A stretch of DNA of 64,000 nucleotides, taken from positions 1,028,001 to 1,092,000 of the forward strand of contig CM072877.1 of the NCBI GenBank assembly GCA_036937835.1. The letters run 5' to 3'. Both the position numbers and the translations under genes were made by a program. The notes under the pieces were generated by a model. That model saw only the letters and a list, made by a program, of their open reading frames with translations, had not been told where the DNA came from and did no database searches. Below, one piece after another: positions 1 to 13,119 of this stretch (position 1 is the first letter of the stretch; the number at the start of each line of letters is the position of its first letter). Source of the stretch: Pampus argenteus (lineage: Eukaryota > Chordata > Actinopteri > Scombriformes > Stromateidae).

Positions 1-863
1 GACAATAGAATAATAGAGAATGACAATAGAGATAAAGACAATAGAGATAAAGAGAATGACAATAGAGATAAAGACAATAGAGATAAAGAGAATGACAATA
101 GACATAACAGGAATGACAATAGAGATAAAGACAATAGAGATAAAGAGAATGACAATAGAGATAAAGACAATAGAGATAAAGAGAATGACAATAGAGATAA
201 AGACAATAGAGATAAAGAGAATGACAATAGAGATAAAGATAATAGAGATAAAGACAATAGAGATAAAGAGAATGACAATAGAGATAAAGACAATAGAGAT
301 AAAGAGAATGACAATAGAGATAACAGGAATGACAATAGAGATAAAGACAATAGATATAAAGAGAATGACCATAGACATAACAGGAATGACAATAGAGATA
401 AAGACAATGGAGATAAAGAGAATGACAATAGAGATAAAGAGAATGACAATAGAGATAAAGACAATAGAGATAAAGAGACTGACAATAGAGATAAAGAGAA
501 TGACAATAGAGATAAAGACAATAGAGATAAAGAGAATGACAATAGAGATAAAGAGAATGACAAGAGAGATAAAGACAATAGAGACAAAGAGAATGACAAT
601 AGAGATAAAGACAATAGAGATAAAAGGAATGACAATAGAGATAAAGAGAATGACAATAGACATAACAGGAATGACAATAGAGATAAAGACAATAGAGACA
701 AAGAGAATGACAATAGAGACAAAGAGAATGACAATAGAGATAAAGACAATAGAGATAAAGAGAATGACAATAGACATAACAGGAATGACAATAGAGATAA
801 AGACAATAGAGATAAAGAGAATGACAATGGAGATAAAGAGAATGACAATAGAAATAAAGAGAA
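1..863 (+). repeat. Array A0 (left-truncated)
   Basis: The window opens inside this array, so its true length is unknown. It carries a GACAATGG unit near 405, about 455 bp before the spacer, as do A6, A9, A12 and A15. All five of these arrays precede a class B spacer, so A0 belongs to that lineage. Its right edge is the usual one: a GACAATGG unit, then a GAAATAAAG unit, then the spacer. Confidence 0.93.
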
Positions 864-1000
864 TTAAAACCGCAAGCAGTGTTGTAGTCCCTCGCTCATG
901 CCGCCCGCCGCTGCCCGACATGTTACAGAGGTGCTGCAACGCTTGAAAAATAAATGCGGCTGTGAGAAATGCAGGAATCTGTAGGATTTCAAAAGGTTTT
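864..1000 (+). repeat. Spacer S1 (class B)
   Basis: Reference description of the 137 bp spacer. Offsets 1-80 are about 60% GC and offsets 81-137 about 35% GC. It opens with TTAAAACC and closes with GGTTTT, so AAAACC (866-871) and GGTTTT (995-1000) form a 6 bp terminal inverted pair. The common class A form has the palindrome ACCGC-AA-GCGGT at offsets 6-17; here it is broken by CGGTG to CAGTG (A at 878). The class A form contains nine CpG. An AATAAA hexamer lies at 949-954. No ORF, tRNA box or known element is recognised. Role unknown. Confidence 0.95.
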
Positions 1001-3720
1001 CAATAGAGATAAAGAGAATGACAATAGACATAACAGGAATGGCAATTGAGATAAAGACAATAGAGATAAAGAGAACGACAATAGAGATAAAGAGAATGAC
1101 AATAGAATAAAAGAGAATGACAATAGAGATAAAGAGAACGACAATAGAGATAAAGAGAATGACAATAGAATAAAAGAGAATGACAATAGAGATAATGACA
1201 ATAGAGATAAAGAGAATGACAATAGAGATAAAGACAATAGAGATAACAGGAATGACAATAGAGATAAAGAGAATGACAATAGACATAACAGGAATGACAA
1301 TAGAGATAAAGACAATAGAAATAAAGAGAATGACAATAGAGATAAAGAGAATGGCAATAGAGATAAGGACAATAGAGATAAAGAGAATGACAATAGAGAT
1401 AAAGAGAATGACAATAGAATAAAAGAGAATGACAATAGAGATAAAGAGAAAGACAATAGAGATAAAGACAATAGAGATAAAGAGAATGACAATAGAGATA
1501 AAGATAATAGAGATAGAGGCAATAGAGATAAAGAGAATGACAATAGACATAACACGAATTACAATAGAGATAAAGACAATAGAGATAAAGAGAATGACAA
1601 TAGAGATAAAGACAATAGAGTTAAAGAGAATGACAATAGAGATAAAGACAATGACAATAGAGATAAAGACAATAGAGATAAAGAGAATGACAATAGAGAT
1701 AAAGACAATAGAGATAACATGACTGACAATAGAGATAAAGAGAATGACAAAAGACATAACAGGAATGACAATAGAGATAAAGACAATGGAGATAAAGAGA
1801 ATGACAATAGACATAACAGGAATGACAATTGAGATAAAGACAATAGAGATAAAGAGAACGACAATAGAATAATAGAGAATGACAATAGAGATAAAGACAA
1901 TAGAGATAAAGAGAATGACAATAGAGATAAAGAGAATGACAATAGACATAACAGGAATGACAATAGAGATAAAGACAATAGATATAAAGAGAATGACCAT
2001 AGACATAACAGGAATGACAATAGAGATAAAGAGAATGACAATAGAGATAAAGACAATAGAGATAACAGGAATGACAATAGAGATAAAGAGAATGACAATA
2101 GACATAACAGGGATGACAATAGAGATAAAGACAATAGAAATAAAGAGAATGACAATAGAGATAAAGAGAATGGCAATAGAGATAAAGAGAATGGCAATAG
2201 AGATAAGGACAATAGAGATAAAGAGAATGACAATAGAGATAAAGACAATAGAGATAAAGAGAATGACAATAGACATAACAGGAATGACAATAGAGACAAA
2301 GAGAATGACAATAGAGATAAAGACAATAGAGATAAAGAGAATGACAATAGAGATAAAGAGAATGACAATAGACATAACAGGAATGACAATAGAGATAAAG
2401 ACAATAGAAATAAAGAGAATGACAATAGAGATAAAGAGAATGGCAATAGAGATAAAGAGAATGGCAATAGAGATAAGGACAATAGAGATAAAGAGAATGA
2501 CAATAGAGATAAAGAGAATGACAATAGAATAAAAGAGAATGACAATAGAGATAAAGAGAATGACAATAGAGATAAAGACAATAGAGATAAAGAGAATGAC
2601 AATAGAGATAAAGATAATAGAGATAAAGACACTAGAGATAAAGAGAATGACAATAGACATAACACGAATTACAATAGAGATAAAGACAATAGAGATAAAG
2701 AGAATGACAATAGAGATAAAGACAATAGAGTTAAAGAGAATGACAATAGAGATAAAGAGAATGACAATAGAGATAAAGACAATAGAGATAAAGAGAATGA
2801 CAATAGAGATAAAGACAATAGAGATAACATGACTGACAATAGAGATAAAGAGAATGACAAAAGACATAACAGGAATGACAATAGAGATAAAGACAATGGA
2901 GATAAAGAGAATGACAATAGACATAACAGGAATGACAATTGAGATAAAGACAATAGAGATAAAGAGAACGACAATAGAATAATAGAGAATGACAATAGAG
3001 ATAAAGACAATAGAGATAAAGAGAATGACAATAGAGATAAAGACAATAGAGATAACAGGAATGACAATAGAGATAAAGAGAATGACAATAGACATAACAG
3101 GAATGACAATAGAGATAAAGACAATAGATATAAAGAGAATGACCATAGACATAACAGGAATGACAATAGAGATAATGACAATAGAGATAAAGAGAATGAC
3201 AATAGAGATAAAGACAATAGAGATAACAGGAATGACAATAGAGATAAAGAGAATGACAATAGACATAACAGGAATGACAATAGAGATAAAGACAATAGAA
3301 ATAAAGAGAATGACAATAGAGATAAAGAGAATGGCAATAGAGATAAAGAGAATGGCAATAGAGATAAGGACAATAGAGATAAAGAGAATGACAATAGAGA
3401 TAAAGAGAATGACAATAGAATAAAAGAGAATGACAATAGAGATGAAGAGAATGACAATAGAGATAAAGACAATAGAAATAAAGAGAATGACAATAGAGAT
3501 AAAGAGAATGGCAATAGAGATAAAGAGAATGGCAATAGAGATAAGGACAATAGAGATAAAGAGAATGACAATAGAATAAAAGGAATGACAATAGAGATAA
3601 AGACAATAGAGATAAAGAGAATGACAATAGACATAACAGGAATGACAATAGAGATAAAGACAATAGAGATAAAGAGAATGACAATGGATATAAAGAGAAT
3701 GACAATAGAAATAAAGAGAA
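1001..3720 (+). repeat. Array A1, 2,720 bp
   Basis: Contains an internal diverged duplication with a period of about 1,110 bp (see 1340-3042). Carries the rare AGATAGAGGC unit near 1511, shared with A7, A13 and A16. One base is missing from a unit near 3581 (AATAAAAGGAATG), which explains why the length is one short of a multiple of three. It ends in the GACAATGGATATAAAG edge that always precedes class C spacers. Confidence 0.93.
1340..3042 (+). repeat. Diverged internal duplication in A1, period about 1,110 bp
   Basis: The stretch about 1340-1932 aligns with about 2450-3042 at a shift of 1,110 bp, including the ACACGAATTAC and ACATGACTGAC landmarks. Differences are visible: A at 1451 against T at 2561, and AGATAGAGGC against AGATAAAGACACTAG. 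This is therefore older than the clean duplications elsewhere. Outer edges are approximate. Confidence 0.75.
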
Positions 3721-3857
3721 TTAAAAAAGCAAGCGGTGTTGTAGTCCCTCGCTCATGCCGCCTGCCGCTGCCCGACGTGTTACAGAGGTGCTGCAACGCT
3801 TGAAAAATAAATGCGGCTGTGAGAAATGCAGGAATCTGTAGGATTTCAAAAGGTTTT
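3721..3857 (+). repeat. Spacer S2 (class C)
   Basis: Class C opens TTAAAAAAGC in place of TTAAAACCGC, has T at 3763 (CCTGCC for CCCGCC) and G at 3777 (GACGTG for GACATG). The terminal AAAACC and the ACCGC palindrome arm are lost. The array on its right begins with a unit ending GGAATGACAATTGAG, as after every class C spacer. Confidence 0.95.
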
Positions 3858-6428
3858 CAATAGAGATAAAGAGAATGACAATACACATAACAGGAATGAC
3901 AATTGAGATAAAGACAATAGAGATAAAGAGAACGACAATAGAGATAAAGAGAATGACAATAGAATAAAAGAGAATGACAATAGAGATAAAGAGAACGACA
4001 ATAGAGATAAAGAGAATGACAATAGAATAAAAGAGAATGACAATAGAGATAAAGAGAATGACAATAGAGATAATGACAATAGAGATAATGACAATAGAGA
4101 TAAAGAGAATGACAATAGAGATAAAGACAATAGAGATAACAGGAATGACAATAGAGATAAAGAGAATGACAATAGACATAACAGGAATGACAATAGAGAT
4201 AAAGACAATAGAGACAAAGAGAACGACAATAGAGATGAAGAGAATGATAATAGAATAAAAGAGAACGACAATAGAGATAAAGAGAATGACAATAGAATAA
4301 AAGAGAATGACAATAGAGATAAAGAGAATGACAATAGAGATAACAGGAATGACAATAGAGATAAAGACAATAGAGATAAAAAGAATGACAATAGACATAA
4401 CAGGAATGACAATAGAGATAAAGAGAATGACAATAGACATAACAGGAATGACAATAGAGATAAAGACAATAGAGATAAAGAGAATGACAATAGACATAAC
4501 AGGAATGACAATAGAGATAAAGAGAATAGAGATAACAGGAATGACAATAGAGATAAAGAGAATGACAATAGACATAACAGGAATTACAATAGAGATAAAG
4601 ACAATAGAGATAAAGAGAATGACAATAGAGATAAAGACAATAGAGATAACAGGAATGACAATAGAGATAAAGAGAATGACAATAGACATAACAGGAATGA
4701 CAATTGAGATAAAGACAATAGAGATAAAGAGAACGACAATTGAATAATAGAGAATGACAATAGAGATAAAGACAATAGAGATAAAGAGAATGACAATAGA
4801 GATAAAGACAATAGAGATAACAGGAATGACAATAGAGATAAAGACAATAGAGATAAAGAGAACGACAATAGAGATAACGAGAATGACAATAGAATAAAAG
4901 AGAATGACAATAGAGATAAAGAGAACGACAATAGAGATAGAGAGAATGACAATAGAATAAAAGAGAATGACACTAGAGATAAAGAGAATGACAATAGAGA
5001 TAAAGACAATAGAGATACAGAGAATGACCATAGACATAACAGGAATGACAATAGAGATAAAGACAATAGAGATAAAGACAATAGAGATAAAGACAATGAC
5101 AATAAACATAACAGGAATGACAATAGAGATAAAGACAATAGAGATAAAGAGAACGACAATAGAATAAAAGAGAATGACAATAGAGATAAAGACAATAGAG
5201 ATAAAGAGAATGACAATAGAGATAAAGAGAATGGCAATAGAGATAAAGACAATAGAGATAAAGAGAATGACAATAGAGATAAAGACAATAGAGATAACAG
5301 GAATGACAATAGAGATAAAGAGAATGACAATAGACATAACAGGAATGACAATAGAGATAAAGACAATAGATATAAAGAGAATGACCATAGACATAACAGG
5401 AATGACAATAGAGATAAAGACAATAGAGATAAAGAGAATGATAATAGAGATAAAGAGAATGACAATAGACATAACAGGAATGACAATAGAGATAAAGAGA
5501 ATGACAATAGAGATGAAGAGAATGACAATAGAGATAAAGACAATAGAGATAAAGAGAATGACAATAGACATAACAGGAATGACAATAGAGATAAAGACAA
5601 TAGAAATAAAGAGAATGACAATAGAGATAAAGAGAATGGCAATAGAGATAAGGACAATAGAGATAAAGAGAATGACAATAGAGATAAAGAGAATGACAAT
5701 AGAATAAAAGAGAATGACAATAGAGATAAAGAGAATGACAATAGAGATAAAGACAATAGAGATAAAGAGAATGACAATAGAGATAAAGACAATAGAGATA
5801 AAGAGAATGACAATAGAGATAAAGATAATAGAGATAAAGACAATAGAGATAAAGAGAATGACAATAGAGATAAAGACAATAGAGATAAAGAGAATGACAA
5901 TAGAGATAACAGGAATGACAATAGAGATAAAGACAATAGATATAAAGAGAATGACCATAGACATAACAGGAATGACAATAGAGATAAAGACAATAGAGAT
6001 AAAGAGAATGACAATAGAGATAAAGAGAATGACAATAGAGATAAAGACAATAGAGATAAAGAGACTGACAATAGAGATAAAGACAATAGAGATAAAGAGA
6101 ATGACAATAGAGATAAAGAGAATGACAAGAGAGATAAAGACAATAGAGACAAAGAGAATGACAATAGAGATAAAGACAATAGAGATAAAAGGAATGACAA
6201 TAGAGATAAAGAGAATGACAATAGACATAACAGGAATGACAATAGAGATAAAGACAATAGAGACAAAGAGAATGACAATAGAGACAAAGAGAATGACAAT
6301 AGAGATAAAGACAATAGAGATAAAGAGAATGACAATAGACATAACAGGAATGACAATAGAGATAAAGACAATAGAGATAAAGAGAATGACAATGGAGATA
6401 AAGAGAATGACAATAGAAATAAAGAGAA
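3858..6428 (+). repeat. Array A2, 2,571 bp
   Basis: Its left 1.2 kb or more matches A19 at a constant shift of 32,627 bp until a 15 bp length difference near 5.1 kb, so these are dispersed relatives that both follow class C spacers. A private C at 3884 gives ATACACATAA. The right end (5443-6428) is one copy of the 1,124 bp duplication. Confidence 0.93.
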
Positions 6429-6566
6429 TTAAAACCGCAAGCGGTGTTGTAGTCCCTCGCTCATGCCGCCCGCCGCTGCCCGACATGTTACAGAGGTGCT
6501 GCAACGCTTGAAAAATAAATGCGGCTGTGAGAAATGCAGGAATCTGTAGGATTTCAAAAGGTTTTC
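5443..6566 (+). repeat. 1,124 bp tandem duplication, copy 1
   Basis: Covers the right end of A2 plus spacer S3. Landmarks recur exactly 1,124 bp later in copy 2. Both translated frames that run into the spacer (starting at 5714 and 6838) are the same 265 residues. Confidence 0.9.
6429..6565 (+). repeat. Spacer S3 (class A)
   Basis: Class A, the commonest form: intact ACCGC-AA-GCGGT palindrome, CCCGCC and GACATG. It lies inside copy 1 of the 1,124 bp duplication and is the apparent parent or sister of S4. Confidence 0.95.
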
Positions 6567-7552
6567 AATAGAGATAAAGAGAATGACAATAGACATAACA
6601 GGAATGACAATAGAGATAAAGAGAATGACAATAGAGATGAAGAGAATGACAATAGAGATAAAGACAATAGAGATAAAGAGAATGACAATAGACATAACAG
6701 GAATGACAATAGAGATAAAGACAATAGAAATAAAGAGAATGACAATAGAGATAAAGAGAATGGCAATAGAGATAAGGACAATAGAGATAAAGAGAATGAC
6801 AATAGAGATAAAGAGAATGACAATAGAATAAAAGAGAATGACAATAGAGATAAAGAGAATGACAATAGAGATAAAGACAATAGAGATAAAGAGAATGACA
6901 ATAGAGATAAAGACAATAGAGATAAAGAGAATGACAATAGAGATAAAGATAATAGAGATAAAGACAATAGAGATAAAGAGAATGACAATAGAGATAAAGA
7001 CAATAGAGATAAAGAGAATGACAATAGAGATAACAGGAATGACAATAGAGATAAAGACAATAGATATAAAGAGAATGACCATAGACATAACAGGAATGAC
7101 AATAGAGATAAAGACAATAGAGATAAAGAGAATGACAATAGAGATAAAGAGAATGACAATAGAGATAAAGACAATAGAGATAAAGAGACTGACAATAGAG
7201 ATAAAGACAATAGAGATAAAGAGAATGACAATAGAGATAAAGAGAATGACAAGAGAGATAAAGACAATAGAGACAAAGAGAATGACAATAGAGATAAAGA
7301 CAATAGAGATAAAAGGAATGACAATAGAGATAAAGAGAATGACAATAGACATAACAGGAATGACAATAGAGATAAAGACAATAGAGACAAAGAGAATGAC
7401 AATAGAGACAAAGAGAATGACAATAGAGATAAAGACAATAGAGATAAAGAGAATGACAATAGACATAACAGGAATGACAATAGAGATAAAGACAATAGAG
7501 ATAAAGAGAATGACAATGGAGATAAAGAGAATGACAATAGAAATAAAGAGAA
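6566..7552 (+). repeat. Array A3, 987 bp
   Basis: A short array that is entirely a copy of the right end of A2. Its left edge continues GGAATGACAATAGAGATAAA instead of the usual GGAATGGCAATTGAG, because it joins spacer S3 directly to internal A2 sequence. A 340-codon open frame rich in D, N, R, K and E (6534-7556) crosses it and is a shadow of the unit structure. Confidence 0.93.
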
Positions 7553-7690
7553 TTAAAACCGCAAGCGGTGTTGTAGTCCCTCGCTCATGCCGCCCGCCGC
7601 TGCCCGACATGTTACAGAGGTGCTGCAACGCTTGAAAAATAAATGCGGCTGTGAGAAATGCAGGAATCTGTAGGATTTCAAAAGGTTTTC
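6567..7690 (+). repeat. 1,124 bp tandem duplication, copy 2
   Basis: Identity with copy 1 continues about 40 bp past the unit end (6567-6606 equals 7691-7730), which marks the homology tract where the exchange probably happened. The copy created a new spacer (S4), so this event shows how modules multiply. Confidence 0.9.
7553..7689 (+). repeat. Spacer S4 (class A)
   Basis: Class A with intact right edge. Followed by the GGAATGGCAATTGAG array edge typical after class A and B spacers. Confidence 0.95.
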
Positions 7691-9378
7691 AATAGAGATA
7701 AAGAGAATGACAATAGACATAACAGGAATGGCAATTGAGATAAAGACAATAGAGATAAAGAGAACGACAATAGAGATAAAGAGAATGACAATAGAATAAA
7801 AGAGAATGACAATAGAGATAAAGAGAACGACAATAGAGATAAAGAGAATGACAATAGAATAAAAGAGAATGACAATAGAGATAAAGAGAATGACAATAGA
7901 GATAATGACAATAGAGATAAAGACAATAGAGATAACAGGAATGACAATAGAGATAAAGAGAATGACAATAGACATAACAGGAATGACAATAGAGGTAAAG
8001 ACAATAGAAATAAAGAGAATGACAATAGAGATAAAGAGAATGGCAATAGAGATAAGGACAATAGAGATAAAGAGAATGACAATAGAGATAAAGAGAATGA
8101 CAATAGAATAAAAGAGAATGACAATAGAGATAAAGAGAATGACAATAGAGATAAAGACAATAGAGATAAAGAGAATGACAATAGAGATAAAGATAATAGA
8201 GATAAAGACAATAGAGATAAAGAGAATGACAATAGACATAACACGAATTACAATAGAGATAAAGACAATAGAGTTAAAGAGAATGACAATAGAGATAAAG
8301 AGAATGACAATAGAGATAAAGACAATAGAGATAAAGAGAATGACAAAAGACATAACAGGAATGACAATAGAGATAAAGACAATGGAGATAAAGAGAATGA
8401 CAATAGACATAACAGGAATGACAATTGAGATAAAGACAATAGAGATAAAGAGAACGACAATAGAATAATAGAGAATGACAATAGAGATAAAGACAATAGA
8501 GATAAAGAGAATGACAATAGAGATAAAGACAATAGAGATAACAGGAATGACAATAGAGATAAAGAGAATGACAATAGACATAACAGGAATGACAATAGAG
8601 ATAAAGACAATAGATATAAAGAGAATGACCATAGACATAACAGGAATGACAATAGAGATAAAGAGAATGACAATAGAGATAAAGACAATAGAGATAACAG
8701 GAATGACAATAGAGATAAAGAGAATGACAATAGACATAACAGGAATGACAATAGAGATAAAGACAATAGAAATAAAGAGAATGACAATAGAGATAAAGAG
8801 AATGGCAATAGAGATAAGGACAATAGAGATAAAGAGAATGACAATAGAGATAAAGAGAATGACAATAGAGATAAAGAGAATGACAATAGAATAAAAGAGA
8901 ATGACAATAGAGATAAAGAGAATGACAATAGAGATAAAGACAATAGAGATAAAGAGAATGACAATAGAGATAAAGACAATAGAGATAAAGAGAATGACAA
9001 TAGAGATAACAGGAATGACAATAGAGATAAAGACAATAGATATAAAGAGAATGACCATAGACATAACAGGAATGACAATAGAGATAAAGACAATAGAGAT
9101 AAAGAGAATGACAATAGAGATAAAGAGAATGACAATAGAGATAAAGACAATAGAGACACAGAGAATGACAATAGAGATAAAGACAATAGAGATAAAAGGA
9201 ATGACAATAGAGATAAAGAGAATGACAATAGACATAACAGGAATGACAATAGAGATAAAGACAATAGAGACAAAGAGAATGACAATAGAGACAAAGAGAA
9301 TGACAATAGAGATAAAGACAATAGAGATAAAGAGAATGACAATGGAGATAAAGAGAATGACTATAGAAATAAAGAGAA
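7690..9378 (+). repeat. Array A4, 1,689 bp
   Basis: From about 8275 rightwards it is the first segment of the 10,753 bp duplication and reappears in A10. A private T at 9362 (GACTATAG) in its last unit recurs at 20115, exactly 10,753 bp away. It contains a GAGTTAAAG unit at 8271 just at the left breakpoint. Confidence 0.93.
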
Positions 9379-9515
9379 TTAAAACCGCAAGCGGTGTTGT
9401 AGTCCCTCGCTCATGCCGCCCGCCGCTGCCCGACATGTTACAGAGGTGCTGCAACGCTTGAAAAATAAATGCGGCTGTGAGAAATGCAGGAATCTGTAGG
9501 ATTTCAAAAGGTTTT
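9379..9515 (+). repeat. Spacer S5 (class A)
   Basis: Class A. First of the six spacers in the 10,753 bp unit; its partner is S11 at 20132. Confidence 0.95.
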
Positions 9516-11593
9516 CAATAGAGATAAAGAGAATGACAATAGACATAACAGGAATGACAATAGAGATAAAAAGAATGACAATAAACATAACAGGAATGAC
9601 AATAGAGATAAAGACAATAGAGATAAAGAGAATGACAATAGACATAACATGAATGACAATTGAGATAAAGACAATAGAGATAAAGAGAATGACAATAGAG
9701 ATAAAGAGAATGGCAATAGAGATAAAGACAATAGAGATAAAGAGAATGACAATAGAGATAAAGACAATAGAGATAACAGGAATGACAATAGAGATAAAGA
9801 GAATGACAATAGACATAACAGGAATTACAATAGAGATAAAGACAATAGAGATAAAGAGAATGATAATAGAGATAAAGACAATAGAGTTAAAGAGAATGAC
9901 AATAGAGATAAAGAGAATGACAATAGAGATAAAGACAATAGAGATAAAGAGAATAACAATAGACATAACAGGAATGACAATAGAGATAAAGACAATAGAG
10001 ATAAAGAGAATGACAATAGACATAACAGGAATGACAATTGAGATAAAGACAATAGAGATAAAGAGAACGACAATAGAATAATAGAGAATGACAATAGAGA
10101 TAAAGACAATAGAGATAAAGACAATAGAGATAAAGACAATAGAGATAAAGAGAATGACAATAGACAACAGGAATGACAATTGAGATAAAGACAATAGAGA
10201 TAAAGAGAACGACAATAGAATAATAGAGAATGACAATAGAGATAAAGACAATAGAGATAAAGAGAATGACAATTGAGATAAAGACAATAGAGATAAAGAG
10301 AATGACAATAGAGATAAAGAGAATGGCAATAGAGATAAAGACAATAGAGATAAAGAGAATGACAATAGAGATAAAGACAATAGAGATAACAGGAATGACA
10401 ATAGAGATAAAGAGAATGACAATAGACATAACAGGAATTACAATAGAGATAAAGACAATAGAGATAAAGAGAATGATAATAGAGATAAAGACAATAGAGT
10501 TAAAGAGAATGACAATAGAGATAAAGAGAATGACAATAGAGATAAAGACAATAGAGATAAAGAGAATAACAATAGACATAACAGGAATGACAATAGAGAT
10601 AAAGACAATAGAGATAAAGAGAATGACAATAGACATAACAGGAATGACAATTGAGATAAAGACAATAGAGATAAAGAGAACGACAATAGAATAATAGAGA
10701 ATGACAATAGAGATAAAGACAATAGAGATAAAGACAATAGAGATAAAGACAATAGAGATAAAGAGAATGACAATAGACAACAGGAATGACAATTGAGATA
10801 AAGACAATAGAGATAAAGAGAACGACAATAGAATAATAGAGAATGACAATAGAGATAAAGACAATAGAGATAAAGAGAATGACAATAGAGATAAAGACAA
10901 TAGAGATAAAGAGAATGACAATAGACATAACAGGAATGACAATAGAGATAAAGACAATAGAGATAAAGAGAATGACAATAGAGATAAAGACAATAGAGAT
11001 AAAGAGAATGACAATAGAGATAAAGATAATAGAGATAAAGACAATAGAGATAAAGAGAATGACAATAGAGATAAAGACAATAGAGATAAAGAGAATGACA
11101 ATAGAGATAACAGGAATGACAATAGAGATAAAGACAATAGATATAAAGAGAATGACCATAGACATAACAGGAATGACAATAGAGATAAAGACAATAGAGA
11201 TAAAGAGAATGACAATAGAGATAAAGAGAATGACAATAGAGATAAAGACAATAGAGATAAAGAGACTGACAATAGAGATAAAGAGAATGACAATAGAGAT
11301 AAAGAGAATGACAAGAGAGATAAAGACAATAGAGACAAAGAGAATGACAATAGAGATAAAGACAATAGAGATAAAAGGAATGACAATAGACATAACAGGA
11401 ATGACAATAGAGATAAAGACAATAGAGACAAAGATAATGACAATAGAGACAAAGAGAATGACAATAGAGATAAAGACAATAGAGATAAAGAGAATGACAA
11501 TAGACATAACAGGAATGACAATAGAGATAAAGACAATAGCGATAAAGAGAATGACAATGGAGATAAAGAGAATGACAATAGAAATAAAGAGAA
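9516..11593 (+). repeat. Array A5, 2,078 bp
   Basis: Contains the 613 bp internal duplication. Two units read GACAATAGACAACAGG (near 10161 and 10774), each missing TA, which accounts for a length four below a multiple of three. A private AATAGCGATAAAG unit lies near 11538. Same length as A11. Confidence 0.93.
9651..10876 (+). repeat. 613 bp internal tandem duplication in A5
   Basis: Copies 9651-10263 and 10264-10876, with about 10 bp of further identity at the junction. Each copy carries one of the two-base deletions (GACAACAGG), so that deletion predates the duplication. The whole structure recurs in A11. Confidence 0.87.
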
Positions 11594-11730
11594 TTAAAAC
11601 CGCAAGCGGTGTTGTAGTCCCTCGCTCATGCCGCCCGCCGCTGCCCGACATGTTACAGAGGTGCTGCAACGCTTGAAAAATAAATGCGGCTGTGAGAAAT
11701 GCAGGAATCTGTAGGATTTCAAAAGGTTTT
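11594..11730 (+). repeat. Spacer S6 (class A)
   Basis: Class A. Partner of S12 at 22347. Only 1,389 bp separates it from the next spacer start. Confidence 0.95.
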
Positions 11731-12982
11731 CAATAGAGATAAAGAGAATGACAATAGACATAACAGGAATGACAATAGAGATAAAGACAATAGAGATAAA
11801 GAGTGACAATAGAGATAAAGACAATAGAGATAAAGACAATAGAGATAAAGAGAATGACAATAAACATAACAGGAATGACAATAGAGATAAAGACAATAGA
11901 GATAAAGAGAATGACAATAGAGATAAAGAGAATGGCAATAGAGATAAAGACAATAGAGATAAAGAGGATGACAATAGAGATAAAGACAATAGAGATAACA
12001 GGAATGACAATAGAGATAAAGAGAATGACAATAGACATAACAGGAATTACAATAGAGATAAAGACAATAGAGATAAAGAGAATGATAATAGAGATAAAGA
12101 CAATAGAGTTAAAGAGAATGACAATAGAGATAAAGAGAATGACAATAGAGATTAAGACAATAGAGATAAAGAGAATAACAATAGACATAACAGGAATGAC
12201 AATTGAGATAAAGACAATAGAGATAAAGAGAACGACAATAGAATAATAGAGAATGACAATAGAGATAAAGACAATAGAGATAAAGAGAATGACAATAGAG
12301 ATAAAGACAATAGAGATAAAGAGAATGACAATAGACATAACAGGAATGACAATAGAGATAAAGACAATAGAGATAAAGAGAATGACAATAGAGATAAAGA
12401 CAATAGAGATAAAGAGAATGACAATAGGGATAAAGACAATAGAGATAAAGAGAATGACAATAGAGATAAAGATAATAGAGATAAAGACAATAGAGATAAA
12501 GAGAATGACAATAGAGATAAAGACAATAGAGATAAAGAGAATGACAATAGAGATAACAGGAATGACAATAGAGATAAAGACAATAGATATAAAGAGAATG
12601 ACCATAGACATAACAGGAATGACAATAGAGATAAAGACAATGGAGATAAAGAGAATGACAATAGAGATAAAGAGAATGACAATAGAGATAAAGACAATAG
12701 AGATAAAGAGACTGGCAATAGAGATAAAGAGAATGACAATAGAGATAAAGACAATAGAGATAAAGAGAATGACAATAGAGATAAAGAGAATGACAAGAGA
12801 GATAAAGACAATAGAGACAAAGAGAATGACAATAGAGATAAAGACAATAGAGATAAAAGGAATGACAATAGAGATAAAGAGAATGACAATAGACATAACA
12901 GGAATGACAATAGAGATAAAGACAATAGAGATAAAGAGAATGACAATGGAGATAAAGAGAATGACAATAGAAATAAAGAGAA
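11731..12982 (+). repeat. Array A6, 1,252 bp
   Basis: The unit at 11801 reads GAGTGAC where GAGAATGAC is expected (two bases lost). A rare AATAGGGATAAAG unit lies near 12425, and GATTAAGAC near 12151 interrupts one minus-strand frame. Same length as A12. Confidence 0.93.
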
Positions 12983-13119
12983 TTAAAACCGCAAGCAGTG
13001 TTGTAGTCCCTCGCTCATGCCGCCCGCCGCTGCCCGACATGTTACAGAGGTGCTGCAACGCTTGAAAAATAAATGCGGCTGTGAGAAATGCAGGAATCTG
13101 TAGGATTTCAAAAGGTTTT
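12983..13119 (+). repeat. Spacer S7 (class B)
   Basis: Class B (CAGTG). As before S1, the preceding array carries a GACAATGG unit a few hundred bp upstream. Confidence 0.95.

Noticed and set aside
20..946. Plus-strand TIEIK/TIEIKRM repeat protein (308 codons), with relatives before every spacer
   Set aside because: The pattern resembles a designed beta-strand repeat, but the same sequence is interrupted by stops wherever the GAATAAAAG unit occurs. The tail in the spacer is merely the spacer read in that frame.
949..954. Polyadenylation signal AATAAA in every spacer
   Set aside because: The hexamer is present, but there is no upstream gene and AT-rich sequence makes it likely by chance. Noted under S1 only.
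864..1000. tRNA-derived SINE, tRNA or other small RNA gene in the spacer
   Set aside because: I could not find convincing A-box and B-box motifs, a cloverleaf or a terminator on either strand.
864..1000. CENP-B box in the spacer
   Set aside because: No TTCG followed at the right distance by CGGG on either strand; the one CGGG (minus strand) lacks the other half.
6534..7556. 340-codon frame rich in D, N, R, K and E (also 41517-42614)
   Set aside because: Third frame of the same units, open only by chance of unit order. It ends before the spacer and has no conserved start.
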